A stretch of 64,000 nt of DNA from Candidatus Gastranaerophilales bacterium (GTDB lineage Bacteria; Cyanobacteriota; Vampirovibrionia; Gastranaerophilales; Gastranaerophilaceae), in contig CALUPO010000001.1 in NCBI GenBank assembly GCA_944322675.1, positions 170,898-234,897 of the forward strand. Reading direction: 5' to 3'. The number at the start of each line of letters is the position of its first letter. Positions within the stretch are counted from its first letter, which is position 1. The translations under genes were made by a program, and so were the position numbers. This document shows, piece by piece, positions 19,972 to 29,521 of this stretch. Below the pieces are notes generated by a model. That model was not told the DNA's origin. It saw only the letters and a list, made by a program, of their open reading frames with translations, and searched no databases.

Positions 19972-21117
19972 TTATTTATTATAATTTGGATATAAATTCA
20001 AATTATCAAGTTCAAGTTCAAAAGATTCATCTAAGGCTTGCAAATCATCGAAATCATATAAAGTTGTTTCATTATTTAAGCTATCATCATCTAAGTTGTC
20101 ACATAAAATAAAATTATTTATAAGATTAATATATTTTGATCTATAATCAAGTTCTGATTCTAATAATGCATTATTAGAATTGTGGAAATCAGATAAGTCT
20201 TTAACTATAGTTTTAATTTGCTTATTTATATCACCACCAAAAACCTCTTTTGCATCCTTTATAGCAGTTTTCATCTTATTACAATTTAAAGTGTCAACAA
20301 TATTTCTATTTATCCATTTAGCATTTTGCATTATGTTTATAAGATTATTATTATCATTAAATGACTCTTGTGAAACTTCATACATAGGATTTTGTTCTCT
20401 TTTTATAGATATATCTTTATATAAATTATGAGTTGGTTTAATAACAAAATTTACTAATACATTTTCTAAATTTAATATTTCCATAATTTGTGTTGTTATT
20501 TGTTTTAACTTAGGATTATCAGAAACTTTTATAATATCAAAAAACTTTTTAAAAAATATTAATATTTGGTTCCTTTTTTGATAATTTTTAATTAAATCAT
20601 CACTACACACTAAACCTTTTTGCAATTGATCTTCCCTATTTTCAAGTATTTCATTTTTAATAAATTCTTGCTCAATTGATTTTTTTATATTATCAAATAT
20701 AGTAACCGGTTTATATATTGGAAATGTATTTATAGTTTTAGCCAAATCAACTTTATGGTTATGAAAATAATTTTCAGGACTAAAACCTTGTATTTGTTGA
20801 TTTGTTTGAATTTTTTGGCTATCTTGAACATCTTTGGATAATGTATTTTTAACTTCATTATTATCAAATACTTCTTTTATCACTTTTTTAACTTTTTTTT
20901 TATAAATATAATTATTTTCTTCCCACAATTGATCACCATCATCTTTTCTATTTCTTTTATATTGTGTTTTTATATTTTTATTTTGAATATTATCTATTAT
21001 TTTTACAACTTGTTTAACATTTTGCTTTATTTTTTTTGTATTACTTTTTATATTTTTTTCACCCCTAATTCCAAAACTTTGCACAACAAACTTATTGTTA
21101 ATATTTTCAACCCGCAT
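19972..21117 (-). CDS. Hypothetical protein, 381 aa, Asn/Lys-rich
   Basis: I do not recognise this protein. It starts MRVENINNKFVVQSFGIRGE behind a strong GGGGGA ribosome site. The first 120 residues are very basic and polar, and the remainder is probably helical with an acidic C-terminus (DDLDDDSLNNETTLYDFDD and ELDNLNLYPNYNK). No signal peptide or membrane segment is present. The short hydrophobic strand ending in SFG near residue 15 resembles the N-terminus of the M16 peptidase gene in this window (IKFG). It stands alone between rdgB and ABC permease genes. A secreted or surface role is possible but unproven. Confidence 0.7.
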   Translation of the reverse strand: MRVENINNKFVVQSFGIRGEKNIKSNTKKIKQNVKQVVKIIDNIQNKNIKTQYKRNRKDDGDQLWEENNYIYKKKVKKVIKEVFDNNEVKNTLSKDVQDSQKIQTNQQIQGFSPENYFHNHKVDLAKTINTFPIYKPVTIFDNIKKSIEQEFIKNEILENREDQLQKGLVCSDDLIKNYQKRNQILIFFKKFFDIIKVSDNPKLKQITTQIMEILNLENVLVNFVIKPTHNLYKDISIKREQNPMYEVSQESFNDNNNLINIMQNAKWINRNIVDTLNCNKMKTAIKDAKEVFGGDINKQIKTIVKDLSDFHNSNNALLESELDYRSKYINLINNFILCDNLDDDSLNNETTLYDFDDLQALDESFELELDNLNLYPNYNK

Positions 21118-21228
21118 AGCATTTCCCCCTTACTTTTATGACTAAACATTTAATATAAAAACAATAATACAAACATAATATATTTGTAATATTACAAACA
21201 CGTTACGTAATAAAATTTAACATAAAAA

Positions 21229-22068
21229 TCAACCTTTTATAGCACCTTCATTTTCACCTGATATAAAAAATTTTTGTGTAAAAATAAAAAATATTAAAAC
21301 CGGAATCATTGAGATTATAGCACCTGCAGCTATTAATCGCCAATTAGATGAAAATATACCACTTAAATCATTTAAACCAACAGGAAGAGTGTAAAGATGT
21401 TTATTTGTTAAAACAATACTTGGCCACAAAAACTCTCCCCAACAACCAATAAAAGTAAAAACAGCAAGAACTGACAAAGTTGGTTTTGTTAAAGGAAGAA
21501 GAATTTTAAACCACACTTCAAAAACACTTGCACCATCTATAAATGCTGCTTCTTCAATTTCCTTAGGTAAATTTAAAAATGCACTTCGCATTAAAAATAT
21601 GCCAAAAGCATTAACTGCAAATGGCAGAATTAAACCTAGATATCCGGTTATAATACCATAATAATCTGTTAAATGAAGTTTTATGACAATTAAATAAACA
21701 CTTAGCATTATTGTCTGGAATGGAATCATAATTGTTGAAAGAATTAAATAGAAAATAGTTTTCTTACCTTTAAATTCCATTCTTGCAAGCGGATAAGCAG
21801 CAAGAGAAGAAAATAAAATATTTAATACAACTGTTGCCATTGCAACTATAAAACTATTTACAAAATATAAAATAAAAGGTATTTGTTTCCAAACATTTAC
21901 AAAATTTTCAAATGTCAAATCCAATGGAATTAAATTTGGAGGATATGAAAATATATTTTCACTATTTCCTTTTAATGCAGTTGATAAAAGCCATAAAAAA
22001 GGAAATATTGATATAATTGATACAAAAATCAATATCATGTGGGTTATTAATTTGCTTATACGACTCAT
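21229..22068 (-). CDS. Carbohydrate ABC transporter permease (MalG/UgpE type)
   Basis: Inner-membrane permease with about six membrane segments in 279 residues. The EAA loop that contacts the ATPase is clear: EEAAFIDGASVFEVWFKILLPLTKP-type spacing, with the invariant G in IDGAS. The N-terminus (HMILIFVSIISIFPFLWLLSTALKG) is typical of MalG-like subunits. It overlaps the upstream permease by 4 bases, so the two are translated together and form a heterodimer. No ATPase or solute-binding protein gene is next to it; a shared ATPase such as MsmX is plausible. The substrate is unknown. Confidence 0.9.
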   Translation of the reverse strand: MSRISKLITHMILIFVSIISIFPFLWLLSTALKGNSENIFSYPPNLIPLDLTFENFVNVWKQIPFILYFVNSFIVAMATVVLNILFSSLAAYPLARMEFKGKKTIFYLILSTIMIPFQTIMLSVYLIVIKLHLTDYYGIITGYLGLILPFAVNAFGIFLMRSAFLNLPKEIEEAAFIDGASVFEVWFKILLPLTKPTLSVLAVFTFIGCWGEFLWPSIVLTNKHLYTLPVGLNDLSGIFSSNWRLIAAGAIISMIPVLIFFIFTQKFFISGENEGAIKG

Positions 22069-22937
22069 ATTTTATACCTCTTTTGTTCAAAGAAAAAAAT
22101 ATTTAAAATTGAAAATACAAGAACAATAATTAAAAGTATAAACGAAGCTGCGGATGCAATTCCCATATCTAAGTTTTCAAAAGCTTTTTCATAAATATAA
22201 TAAACAATGGTTTTTGTGGAATTTAAAGGACCTCCTTTTGTTAACATATATATTTCAACAAAAACTTTCAAAGCACTTATTGAACTTATAGTCATAACAA
22301 GTGCAATTGTTGGCATCAAATGAGGAATTGTTACGTTTTTATGAACATTATACCAGTTTGCACCATCAATTTGTGCTGCTTCGATAAGTTCTCGATTAAC
22401 CGACATGAGACTTGCTAGATATATCATCATGTAATAACCTATTCCTTTAAATATTGTTAAAGCACAAACTGAATATATAGCAATGTCCGGATTTGTTAAA
22501 AAACCTAAAGGCTTTATATTTATAAAACTTAAAATATAATTTATAACTCCATTTTGAGCATATAACCACTTAAAAGCAATAGAAACTACAACTATTGATA
22601 TTATAACAGGCAAATAAATTATCAACTTATATATTTGTAAAAACATTATTTTTTGATTTATTAATATTGCTAAAAACATTGGTAATATTGTCAATATTGG
22701 AACAACAACAAAAAGATAAATAAATGTATTTATAATGACTTTATGAAATTGCGGATTTAAAATCAAATATTTATAATTTTCAAAACCTACAAAAATACCA
22801 TCATAAATATTTTTTGAATAATCAAAAAAACTTAACTTTAAAGTATAAAGAAAAGGCAAGAAGAAAAAAATGCAAAGAAATAATAATGCTCCTGATAAAA
22901 ACAAATATGGTGTGTATTTTTTTATATAACTATACAT
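22065..22937 (-). CDS. Carbohydrate ABC transporter permease (MalF/UgpA type)
   Basis: Partner permease of 290 residues with six predicted membrane helices. The N-terminal segment (YLFLSGALLFLCIFFFLPFL) and EAA-loop sequence AAQIDGANWYNVHKNVTIP mark it as a MalF-like subunit of the CUT1 family. It precedes and overlaps the MalG-like gene by 4 bases. A small HAD-like gene lies 39 bases upstream and may share the transcript. Confidence 0.9.
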   Translation of the reverse strand: MYSYIKKYTPYLFLSGALLFLCIFFFLPFLYTLKLSFFDYSKNIYDGIFVGFENYKYLILNPQFHKVIINTFIYLFVVVPILTILPMFLAILINQKIMFLQIYKLIIYLPVIISIVVVSIAFKWLYAQNGVINYILSFINIKPLGFLTNPDIAIYSVCALTIFKGIGYYMMIYLASLMSVNRELIEAAQIDGANWYNVHKNVTIPHLMPTIALVMTISSISALKVFVEIYMLTKGGPLNSTKTIVYYIYEKAFENLDMGIASAASFILLIIVLVFSILNIFFFEQKRYKI

Positions 22938-22976
22938 TTTTTAATTATAATTTATTTATTTTCACCATGCAAGAGT

Positions 22977-23318
22977 TTAATCTTTTGTGTCTTTTAAGCA
23001 GGGTGTATAGTTTTTTATAACTTTTAGAATTTTTTGATAATTTTCTTTTAATTTAACACACTCATAATCAATAACAAGCCAGGAAGATATTTTAACATTC
23101 GTTACTTGAGTTATATACTTATCAAATCTATTATCCTTTAGCCATTTAGAAACTAAAAAGACATTTCTATTTGTAAAAATAATTATTTTATGATATTTGC
23201 TAAGTTCTCTAACAAAATTATAAGCTTCTTCTCTAAGTGATGGAATAACATTTTTATCATAATTTTCTTCATTTTGACATATTACACCCTCAAGATGAAT
23301 TAAAATTGTTTTTTTCAT
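22977..23318 (-). CDS. HAD-like protein with altered catalytic motif
   Basis: A 113-residue protein resembling a small HAD-fold family. HAD motif I would be DxDGV, but here the corresponding stretch is LIHLEGVIC, with both catalytic Asp positions changed to His and Glu. Motif II (IIIFTNR) is intact. The fold may persist without phosphatase activity. An AAGGAGAG ribosome site lies 5-9 bases before the ATG. It precedes the two ABC permease genes by 39 bases. Its role there is unknown. Confidence 0.65.
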   Translation of the reverse strand: MKKTILIHLEGVICQNEENYDKNVIPSLREEAYNFVRELSKYHKIIIFTNRNVFLVSKWLKDNRFDKYITQVTNVKISSWLVIDYECVKLKENYQKILKVIKNYTPCLKDTKD

Positions 23319-23391
23319 ATTTTGACTCTCCTTTAAATTTATTTTAATACAATATTGTTTATTTAAATATAATAATTTTTAATATAAATAA

Positions 23392-23760
23392 ATGGAAATT
23401 AAGCAAAAAACAATCTATCATGAAAATATGATAGATATTAAGAAAAATTTGGGCAGCAAAGTTAAAAAATTAAGAATAAAAGAAAAACTTACACAAGATA
23501 AACTTGCTGAAAAGCTAAATCTACAAACTCAAACCATAACTTTTATTGAAACCGGTCGTAGTTTTATTTCTTGCGAAGTACTTGAAAGACTTTCAAATTT
23601 TTTTAATGTAGTGCCAAGTTATTTTTTTGAAGAAAAAGATATGGACAATTCACAAGAAAATTTGAACTATAAAAAAGAAATTATTGCACTTATTTCAAAT
23701 TTAGATACATATCGTTTAAAAGATATTTATAATATTATTCTTGCCTTAAAAAATAATTAA
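23392..23760 (+). CDS. XRE-family helix-turn-helix regulator
   Basis: A 122-residue DNA-binding protein. The HTH covers about residues 20-75: GSKVKKLRIKEKLTQDKLAE then LQTQTITFIETGRSF and LERLSNFFNVVPSYFF. A short C-terminal tail follows (KKEIIALISNLDTYRLKD), possibly for dimerisation. No ribosome site precedes ATG 23392; ATG 23428 (MIDIKKNLG) is an alternative start that still keeps the whole HTH. It stands alone, divergent from the HAD-like and permease genes, so it might regulate them, though no operator is identified. Confidence 0.8.
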   Translation: MEIKQKTIYHENMIDIKKNLGSKVKKLRIKEKLTQDKLAEKLNLQTQTITFIETGRSFISCEVLERLSNFFNVVPSYFFEEKDMDNSQENLNYKKEIIALISNLDTYRLKDIYNIILALKNN

Positions 23761-23821
23761 ATATTTAATTGTTTTTATTTTAATATAATTTCACCATAAA
23801 ATATAACCCCAAAGACTTAAC

Positions 23822-26710
23822 TTAGCGTTTTGCAATAACTTCATCAAATATTTTATCATCAACATCAAGAAGTGAATTTATTGTATTTTGACTTGCAGTT
23901 ATAGCAGTAACCGGTTTATTCGCAAAAACTTCATTTGCAGCTTTTTTTATGTCATCAGCTGTTATTTTATCAATACATTTTAATACTTGATTTGTTCTAA
24001 AAATACCTTCAGAAGAATTTTTTCCTTCAAGCAGGTCAATTGTTTGGTTAAATGTTGATTCGTTACTATTTAAAATTTTTGTTTTCAATATTTTTTTTGC
24101 TTCTTCAAGTTCCTTTTGAGAAACATTTTCATTTTTTATTTTATTTATATGTTTTTCAAAACCTGACAAAGATTTTATTACATTATTATAATCATTTGAT
24201 TTATCATTTTCATCATCTGTTGTTGTACCTGTATATAGAGTCATAACACCTGTATCACCAGTATAGTCTATGGCTGAAAATACTCTGTAGCAAAGCTTTT
24301 CTTTTTCCCTCAAATCCATAAACAATCTTGATGTTGTTGCCCCGCCTAGAATTATATTCATCAAAACATACGCTGTTTTTCTTTCAATATCTTTTGGAGC
24401 TTCAAATTTATAAGCACGTTCCACTTTAGCCTGCTTATTTTCTACATGATTAAATATAAGTTCACTTTTATTATTAACTTCAAATGTTTTTATCTTAAAA
24501 GGTTTAAAATCATTTATTTTTCCATATTCTTCCTGATTTAATTTTTCCTCCAAAAGCTTAACATTTTTTTGAAAATCTTTATTTTTAGGTATACTTACCG
24601 ATACAATACAAGATTTATCATTCATAAGCTGAGAATAGGCATTCTTTACATCATTTAATGACAATTTTTCAAGATCTTTTATAAGTTTCAATTTTGATTC
24701 CATAAAGGGTAAATTTGGAAATAATTTTTCCTGAAGCAATAGCGACTGATTGCTTGCTTTTAAATTATCCAAGATCTGTTTTTTTACAATTTCAAAATCT
24801 TTCTCATCAAATCTTGGATGCAACAAAATCTCATTTATTAAATCAATTGATTTTTCAAGATTTTTAACTTCACCTGAAGCAATAGCACCAATATTATTAT
24901 TATCCGCAAATAAGTGCACATTTATATTATTTTTATCTTCATATTCTTTCATCATATGATTATTTTTATATTCACTTCCACGATTCAACATTTCGTATAA
25001 AACTAAAGTGCTTGCCGGATTACATTTTATATAATTTTCCTTTAAAAATTTTAATTTTAAGCTATAATTGTTAACTTCAGTTGGATTTATAACCAAATTT
25101 AAATTATTATCTAATTTTTTTTCCAAAACTAAAGATTCATCATAAACTTTTTTATCTATATAGTTACTTCCAAAAGTTATATTTTTATTTTTATTTTTAT
25201 TTGCAAATTCCGTTTTATTTATAACAGGATGAACAACATTTAAAGATGAAGCATTCAAATTTAAATAACTATTTGCGGCACTTTTAATATCTTCCATTGT
25301 TAAAGAATTAACAATAGAATTATATTTTGTAAGATAATCAATATCTCCATCCATCATGGAGTATCCTATATTATTATTCAAATCTTCTGAACTTTCTGAC
25401 ACCAAAATATTTGAATATATAAGTTTTTCTTTTATAGCCTTAAATTTTTCCTCATCAATTCCATTTTGCTGAATATTTTTAATTTCCTGATTAATTACAT
25501 CCAAAGCTTCATCAACATTTTTATCCGCAACCTGGAAATTTGCAAGAACAGCTTTTTTATCATCATACTTATTACCAATTTTTTCAAGTGAAAAATAAAG
25601 AAAATTAGTATTAAGTTGCTTTTCTTCTAACCTTTGTTTTATTTTCGAACTTGGAGAATTTAAAGCTTCAAAAATAACTTCAAGCACAATTTTTCCTTTT
25701 GTATCATTATTTTGAGGCCCAGCAAAGCCTAAACTTACAATAGCTTGTTTTGAATTTTTTGTGTATAAATCAGTTCTTATTGGTGTTTCAATAGGATTTA
25801 ACGTTTCATGTTTTTGTGGTTTTTGATTTGTTGGATTTTTTTTATTAAATTTACTTGCAACAAGTTTGATTGTTTCATTTGGATTAACATCACCTGTTAT
25901 CACAGTAACCATATTACAAGGTGAATAATTTTGCTCAAAATATGATGTCAAATCTTCTTTTGTAATGTTATTTATATTATCAATGGTGCCGGCAACAAGA
26001 TCTTTTGAGGTTGTTTTTATCTGATACAAATTTCTAATGCATTCATTAACAGAAATATTAAAAGGATCATCTTCAACCATTGCAATTTCAGATGTAACAG
26101 GTCCGCGTTCTTTAATCATTTGTTCATAATCAAACAAAGGATTCTGAAGCATATCACTATGAAGTTCAATAGTTTTTGCTAAATCATCATCCTTTAATAA
26201 TTGAGATTCAATATAATAATCGGTTTGTGCAAAGTTTGTTGATGCATTTGTATTACCACCCATTTCAGATACTTTATTAAAGAAAACACCCGGTTTTATA
26301 TTTTTACTTCCATTAAACAAATTATGTTCAACAAAATGTGAAATTCCACGTTTATTATCTTCTTCATTCATTGAACCTGTTTTTATATAAGTTTTAACAA
26401 TTGTTGGTCCTTTTTTTGGCATTATATAGACATTCTGACCATTATTTAATTTATAACAATACAAATCCCTATCAAAATTCGTTTTTATTTTTCCTAAATC
26501 GACAAATCCAACTGCTTTATTTTTACCAGTTAGTACCTGTGCCCTAAGTGCACTTGCTTCCTTCAAACCAATTGGTATAGTTTGATTTGTTTCTTTTTGT
26601 AATAATTTATCTTTGGCTTCTTTATTTTTATAATCATTCCTATTTTCAACAGAACTACCAAATTTTATATTGTTAATTTTACTAAAATTATAATTTGATA
26701 ATATTTTCAC
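23822..26710 (-). CDS. M16-family zinc metallopeptidase
   Basis: Large pitrilysin-family peptidase of about 960 residues with the two-halved M16 layout. The first half has the inverted zinc motif HFVEH (near residue 125) with the distal Glu in VTSEIAMVEDD; the second half lacks a zinc motif, as usual. I place the start at GTG 26710, with an AAGGAT ribosome site 7 bases upstream; an in-frame TTG 21 bases further upstream lacks one. The N-terminus (MKILSNYNFSKINNIKFG) has no hydrophobic signal peptide, although many M16 proteins of this size are exported. It probably degrades short peptides. Confidence 0.88.
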   Translation of the reverse strand: MKILSNYNFSKINNIKFGSSVENRNDYKNKEAKDKLLQKETNQTIPIGLKEASALRAQVLTGKNKAVGFVDLGKIKTNFDRDLYCYKLNNGQNVYIMPKKGPTIVKTYIKTGSMNEEDNKRGISHFVEHNLFNGSKNIKPGVFFNKVSEMGGNTNASTNFAQTDYYIESQLLKDDDLAKTIELHSDMLQNPLFDYEQMIKERGPVTSEIAMVEDDPFNISVNECIRNLYQIKTTSKDLVAGTIDNINNITKEDLTSYFEQNYSPCNMVTVITGDVNPNETIKLVASKFNKKNPTNQKPQKHETLNPIETPIRTDLYTKNSKQAIVSLGFAGPQNNDTKGKIVLEVIFEALNSPSSKIKQRLEEKQLNTNFLYFSLEKIGNKYDDKKAVLANFQVADKNVDEALDVINQEIKNIQQNGIDEEKFKAIKEKLIYSNILVSESSEDLNNNIGYSMMDGDIDYLTKYNSIVNSLTMEDIKSAANSYLNLNASSLNVVHPVINKTEFANKNKNKNITFGSNYIDKKVYDESLVLEKKLDNNLNLVINPTEVNNYSLKLKFLKENYIKCNPASTLVLYEMLNRGSEYKNNHMMKEYEDKNNINVHLFADNNNIGAIASGEVKNLEKSIDLINEILLHPRFDEKDFEIVKKQILDNLKASNQSLLLQEKLFPNLPFMESKLKLIKDLEKLSLNDVKNAYSQLMNDKSCIVSVSIPKNKDFQKNVKLLEEKLNQEEYGKINDFKPFKIKTFEVNNKSELIFNHVENKQAKVERAYKFEAPKDIERKTAYVLMNIILGGATTSRLFMDLREKEKLCYRVFSAIDYTGDTGVMTLYTGTTTDDENDKSNDYNNVIKSLSGFEKHINKIKNENVSQKELEEAKKILKTKILNSNESTFNQTIDLLEGKNSSEGIFRTNQVLKCIDKITADDIKKAANEVFANKPVTAITASQNTINSLLDVDDKIFDEVIAKR

Positions 26711-26806
26711 AATTTTATCCTTAATTATCAAAAATCACACTTTCGTTATATATAAAAAATAAAAATGAAATAAATTGCCAATTTTTTTAACATATTTTAC
26801 AAAAAT

Positions 26807-27382
26807 TTACCATTCATCAGCCCCATACTTTTTGTAAGCATCAATAATAAAGCTAAACTCCTGTATTAATTCGCCTGCTTTTTTATTTTTACTTTGAATA
26901 AAATAATCAGGCGGGTAATTTTGTAAAAGTTTAATGGTTTCTTTTAAATTACGTATATAATTAACATGTTTCATTCTTTGTTCTGCAAGCCAATCGTTAT
27001 ATCCACACTCAGGTGCCATAAGCATCCAAGGACTAGCCGGAGCCCGTTTACATACTAAAGGTCTTTTTTCATAAATTCCACAAGTATTATCAGGATTTAA
27101 ATGGTTACAATAATAAAACTCAGGAACAAAATTAGGACCATACACTTCACGCATGGCTTCCGTTACATTTTCAACATGTTTAGGATTTATTTTATATGCA
27201 TCTTCATAACTTTCATATTTATGAAAGATACTTAGAAAATCAATTGAACTTTGAAGCCCTTCTTTTACTTCTGCTTGCAATTGCTCATAACTTACCGAAG
27301 TTGTAGCAAGTTTACAGCACATTCCACACATTTTACACAATCCCTGAGGTCTAATATCAAAAAAATCATCATTTATTAACAT
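26807..27382 (-). CDS. YkgJ-family cysteine-cluster protein
   Basis: A 191-residue protein of the YkgJ/CxxCxxCC family (putative zinc- or iron-chelating). Its CKMCGMCCKLATTSV motif (residues 17-31) and CGIYEKRPLVCKRAP motif (near residue 100) supply the conserved cysteines. The function of the family is unknown. It overlaps the 3' end of aroA by 14 bases and is presumably cotranscribed. The M16 peptidase gene follows it. Confidence 0.85.
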   Translation of the reverse strand: MLINDDFFDIRPQGLCKMCGMCCKLATTSVSYEQLQAEVKEGLQSSIDFLSIFHKYESYEDAYKINPKHVENVTEAMREVYGPNFVPEFYYCNHLNPDNTCGIYEKRPLVCKRAPASPWMLMAPECGYNDWLAEQRMKHVNYIRNLKETIKLLQNYPPDYFIQSKNKKAGELIQEFSFIIDAYKKYGADEW

Positions 27383-28694
27383 TTTTATGTTCCTTCTGTT
27401 TTATTGTATTAAATAAACTTAAAAAAGCAGGAAAAGAAATATTAACCCATTCAAATTCTTTTATTGTTATCGCATTTTGACACATTAAACCACAAACATA
27501 AGAACTCATAGCGATTCTATGGTCATGATAACATTCAAGCGAAACATTGCCTTGCAATTCTTTTTGACCGCCTTCAATGATAAATCCGTCATCTGTTGGT
27601 GTAATTTTTCCGCCCATTTGACTTAAATTTTTATAAGTTGCAATTATTCTATCTGTTTCTTTATTTTTCAAGTCCTGTGCATCTTTTATAATTGTTTTGC
27701 CATCTGCAAATAAAGCTGTAACACATAAAATAGGAATTTCATCAATAAGTTTTGGTATTTCCTCTTTTTCAACAATGGTACCTTTTAACTTTGATGATTT
27801 AACTATAACATCACAAACTTCTTCATTGGACACAACATGTTGATTAATTATTTCTATTTTGGCTCCCATACGTAAAAACACATCAATAATACCTCTTCTT
27901 GTAGAATTTAAATTGATATTTTTTATTTTTATATGAGAATTAGGAACTATTAATGCAGCCGCAATAAAAAATGCCGCTGAGGATACATCACCTGGAATTG
28001 CTATATCCTTTGGAGTAAGTTTTTGCCCGCCTTTTATAGTTATTTCATTATTATTAACATTTATATCTCCATTTAAAAATTCTATAAGCCTTTCCGTATG
28101 GTCTCTTGAAGAAAATGGTTCTATAAATTTTGTTATACTTGCACTATTTTCAATTTGCATTCCGCACAATAACACACAGGACTTAACTTGTGCTGAAGCA
28201 AGTTTTGAATTATATATTATTCCTTTTAAATGACTTGAAGGTTTTATAACAATTGGTGCTTTATCATTGTTATTTAAAGAACTTACATTGGCACCCATTT
28301 GATTTAAAGGTTCAATAACACGTTTCATAGGACGGTTACTCAAACTTAAGTCACCTTCTAAAACAACTTCAAAACCTTTTGCACAAAGTATACCTGCTAA
28401 AAGACGCATTGTTGTACCAGAGTTACCGCAGTATACAGGCTGTGCAGGTGATTTTAATTGAGCAGGAACAATAACCTTTAAATCATTTTTTCCAATAAAT
28501 TGAGCATCAACACCAAATAACTTTACAGCATTTAATGATGATAAGCAATCTTCACCATTTGAAAAATTTTTAATATAATAAGTGCCTTCTTTCATTAATA
28601 AACTAAACAAAATTGCACGATGTGAAATTGACTTATCCGAAGGTATTTCAATTTCTCCTATTAATCCTTTACTTTTTTTTACAACAACATCCAT
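27369..28694 (-). CDS. aroA: 3-phosphoshikimate 1-carboxyvinyltransferase (EPSP synthase)
   Basis: Sixth shikimate-pathway enzyme, joining shikimate-3-phosphate and PEP. Key motifs are present: KGLIGEIEIPSDKSISHRAI, YCGNSGTTMRLLAG with the family's NSGTTxR, LSLSNRPMKRV and KNKETDRI. I place the start at ATG 28694 (MDVVVKKSKG), which matches family N-termini; an upstream in-frame ATG would add 12 atypical residues. No strong ribosome site precedes either. The length is then 441 residues. The C-terminal region ends inside the next gene, and the HAD phosphatase gene lies directly upstream. Confidence 0.95.
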   Translation of the reverse strand: MDVVVKKSKGLIGEIEIPSDKSISHRAILFSLLMKEGTYYIKNFSNGEDCLSSLNAVKLFGVDAQFIGKNDLKVIVPAQLKSPAQPVYCGNSGTTMRLLAGILCAKGFEVVLEGDLSLSNRPMKRVIEPLNQMGANVSSLNNNDKAPIVIKPSSHLKGIIYNSKLASAQVKSCVLLCGMQIENSASITKFIEPFSSRDHTERLIEFLNGDINVNNNEITIKGGQKLTPKDIAIPGDVSSAAFFIAAALIVPNSHIKIKNINLNSTRRGIIDVFLRMGAKIEIINQHVVSNEEVCDVIVKSSKLKGTIVEKEEIPKLIDEIPILCVTALFADGKTIIKDAQDLKNKETDRIIATYKNLSQMGGKITPTDDGFIIEGGQKELQGNVSLECYHDHRIAMSSYVCGLMCQNAITIKEFEWVNISFPAFLSLFNTIKQKEHKNVNK

Positions 28695-28738
28695 AATTTT
28701 TATTAAAACCCATTTTATAACATTTATCAATATATAAA

Positions 28739-29413
28739 TTATTTAAAAATATTAACTAAATCCTTTGCATCATTAGCAACAAAGATATTTAAAGAATTAT
28801 CTATTTCATTTTGACATTTAAAACCAAATCCATAAGTGCAGCATACAAAACTCATATTTAAATCTTTTGCAGCCATACTATCAAAGCAAGTATCCCCTAT
28901 CATAACTGTATTTTGCGGATTTTCAATTTTTAGTTTTTTCAAACAGTTTTTTATAATATCAAATTTTGTTAACTTATTATCAAAATCCGACCCGCAAATA
29001 GCATCACAATATTTATCAATTTTAAAATATTTTAAAAGTTTTAAAGCATAATCCTCACGTTTATATGTTGCGACTCCAATTTTTATATTTTTTTCTTTTA
29101 ATAAGTCTAAAAATTCAAATATACCGTCATATACATATGCTTTATAAAGATATTCATCTTTTTCATAAAATTTTCGAAAAACATCCCTTACATTTTTAGC
29201 TTCATCAAGTGATAAATTATAATACTTTTGAAAAGAATTCTGTATCGGAGGTCCTATAAAACTATCAAAAATATCATCACTTAATTTGCTTAAATTTAAC
29301 TTATTAACCGTATGTTTTAAACACTCAATTAATCCTTCATGCGGATTAATCATTGTACCATCTACATCAAATATAAATGCTTTTATCTCATTATTTTTAG
29401 TATTTAAATTCAT
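28739..29413 (-). CDS. HAD-family phosphatase (phosphoglycolate phosphatase-like)
   Basis: A 224-residue HAD hydrolase with all four motifs: FIFDVDGTMINPHEGL (nucleophile and acid Asp), GVATYKRED, the conserved Lys region LTKFDIIKN, and VMIGDTCFDSMAAKDLN. A helical cap lies between motifs I and II (residues 15-80), as in Gph or PpaX. The substrate may be phosphoglycolate or pyrophosphate; it cannot be chosen from sequence alone. It lies upstream of aroA on the same strand. Confidence 0.88.
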   Translation of the reverse strand: MNLNTKNNEIKAFIFDVDGTMINPHEGLIECLKHTVNKLNLSKLSDDIFDSFIGPPIQNSFQKYYNLSLDEAKNVRDVFRKFYEKDEYLYKAYVYDGIFEFLDLLKEKNIKIGVATYKREDYALKLLKYFKIDKYCDAICGSDFDNKLTKFDIIKNCLKKLKIENPQNTVMIGDTCFDSMAAKDLNMSFVCCTYGFGFKCQNEIDNSLNIFVANDAKDLVNIFK

Positions 29414-29521
29414 AATATAAACTTCTTTACAAAAATTGATAAAAAAGGAGGGATATAACTATATTAATTTATTATATAATAAATTAGATTACAACTTTTT
29501 TCTTTTATATTTTAAAAAATT

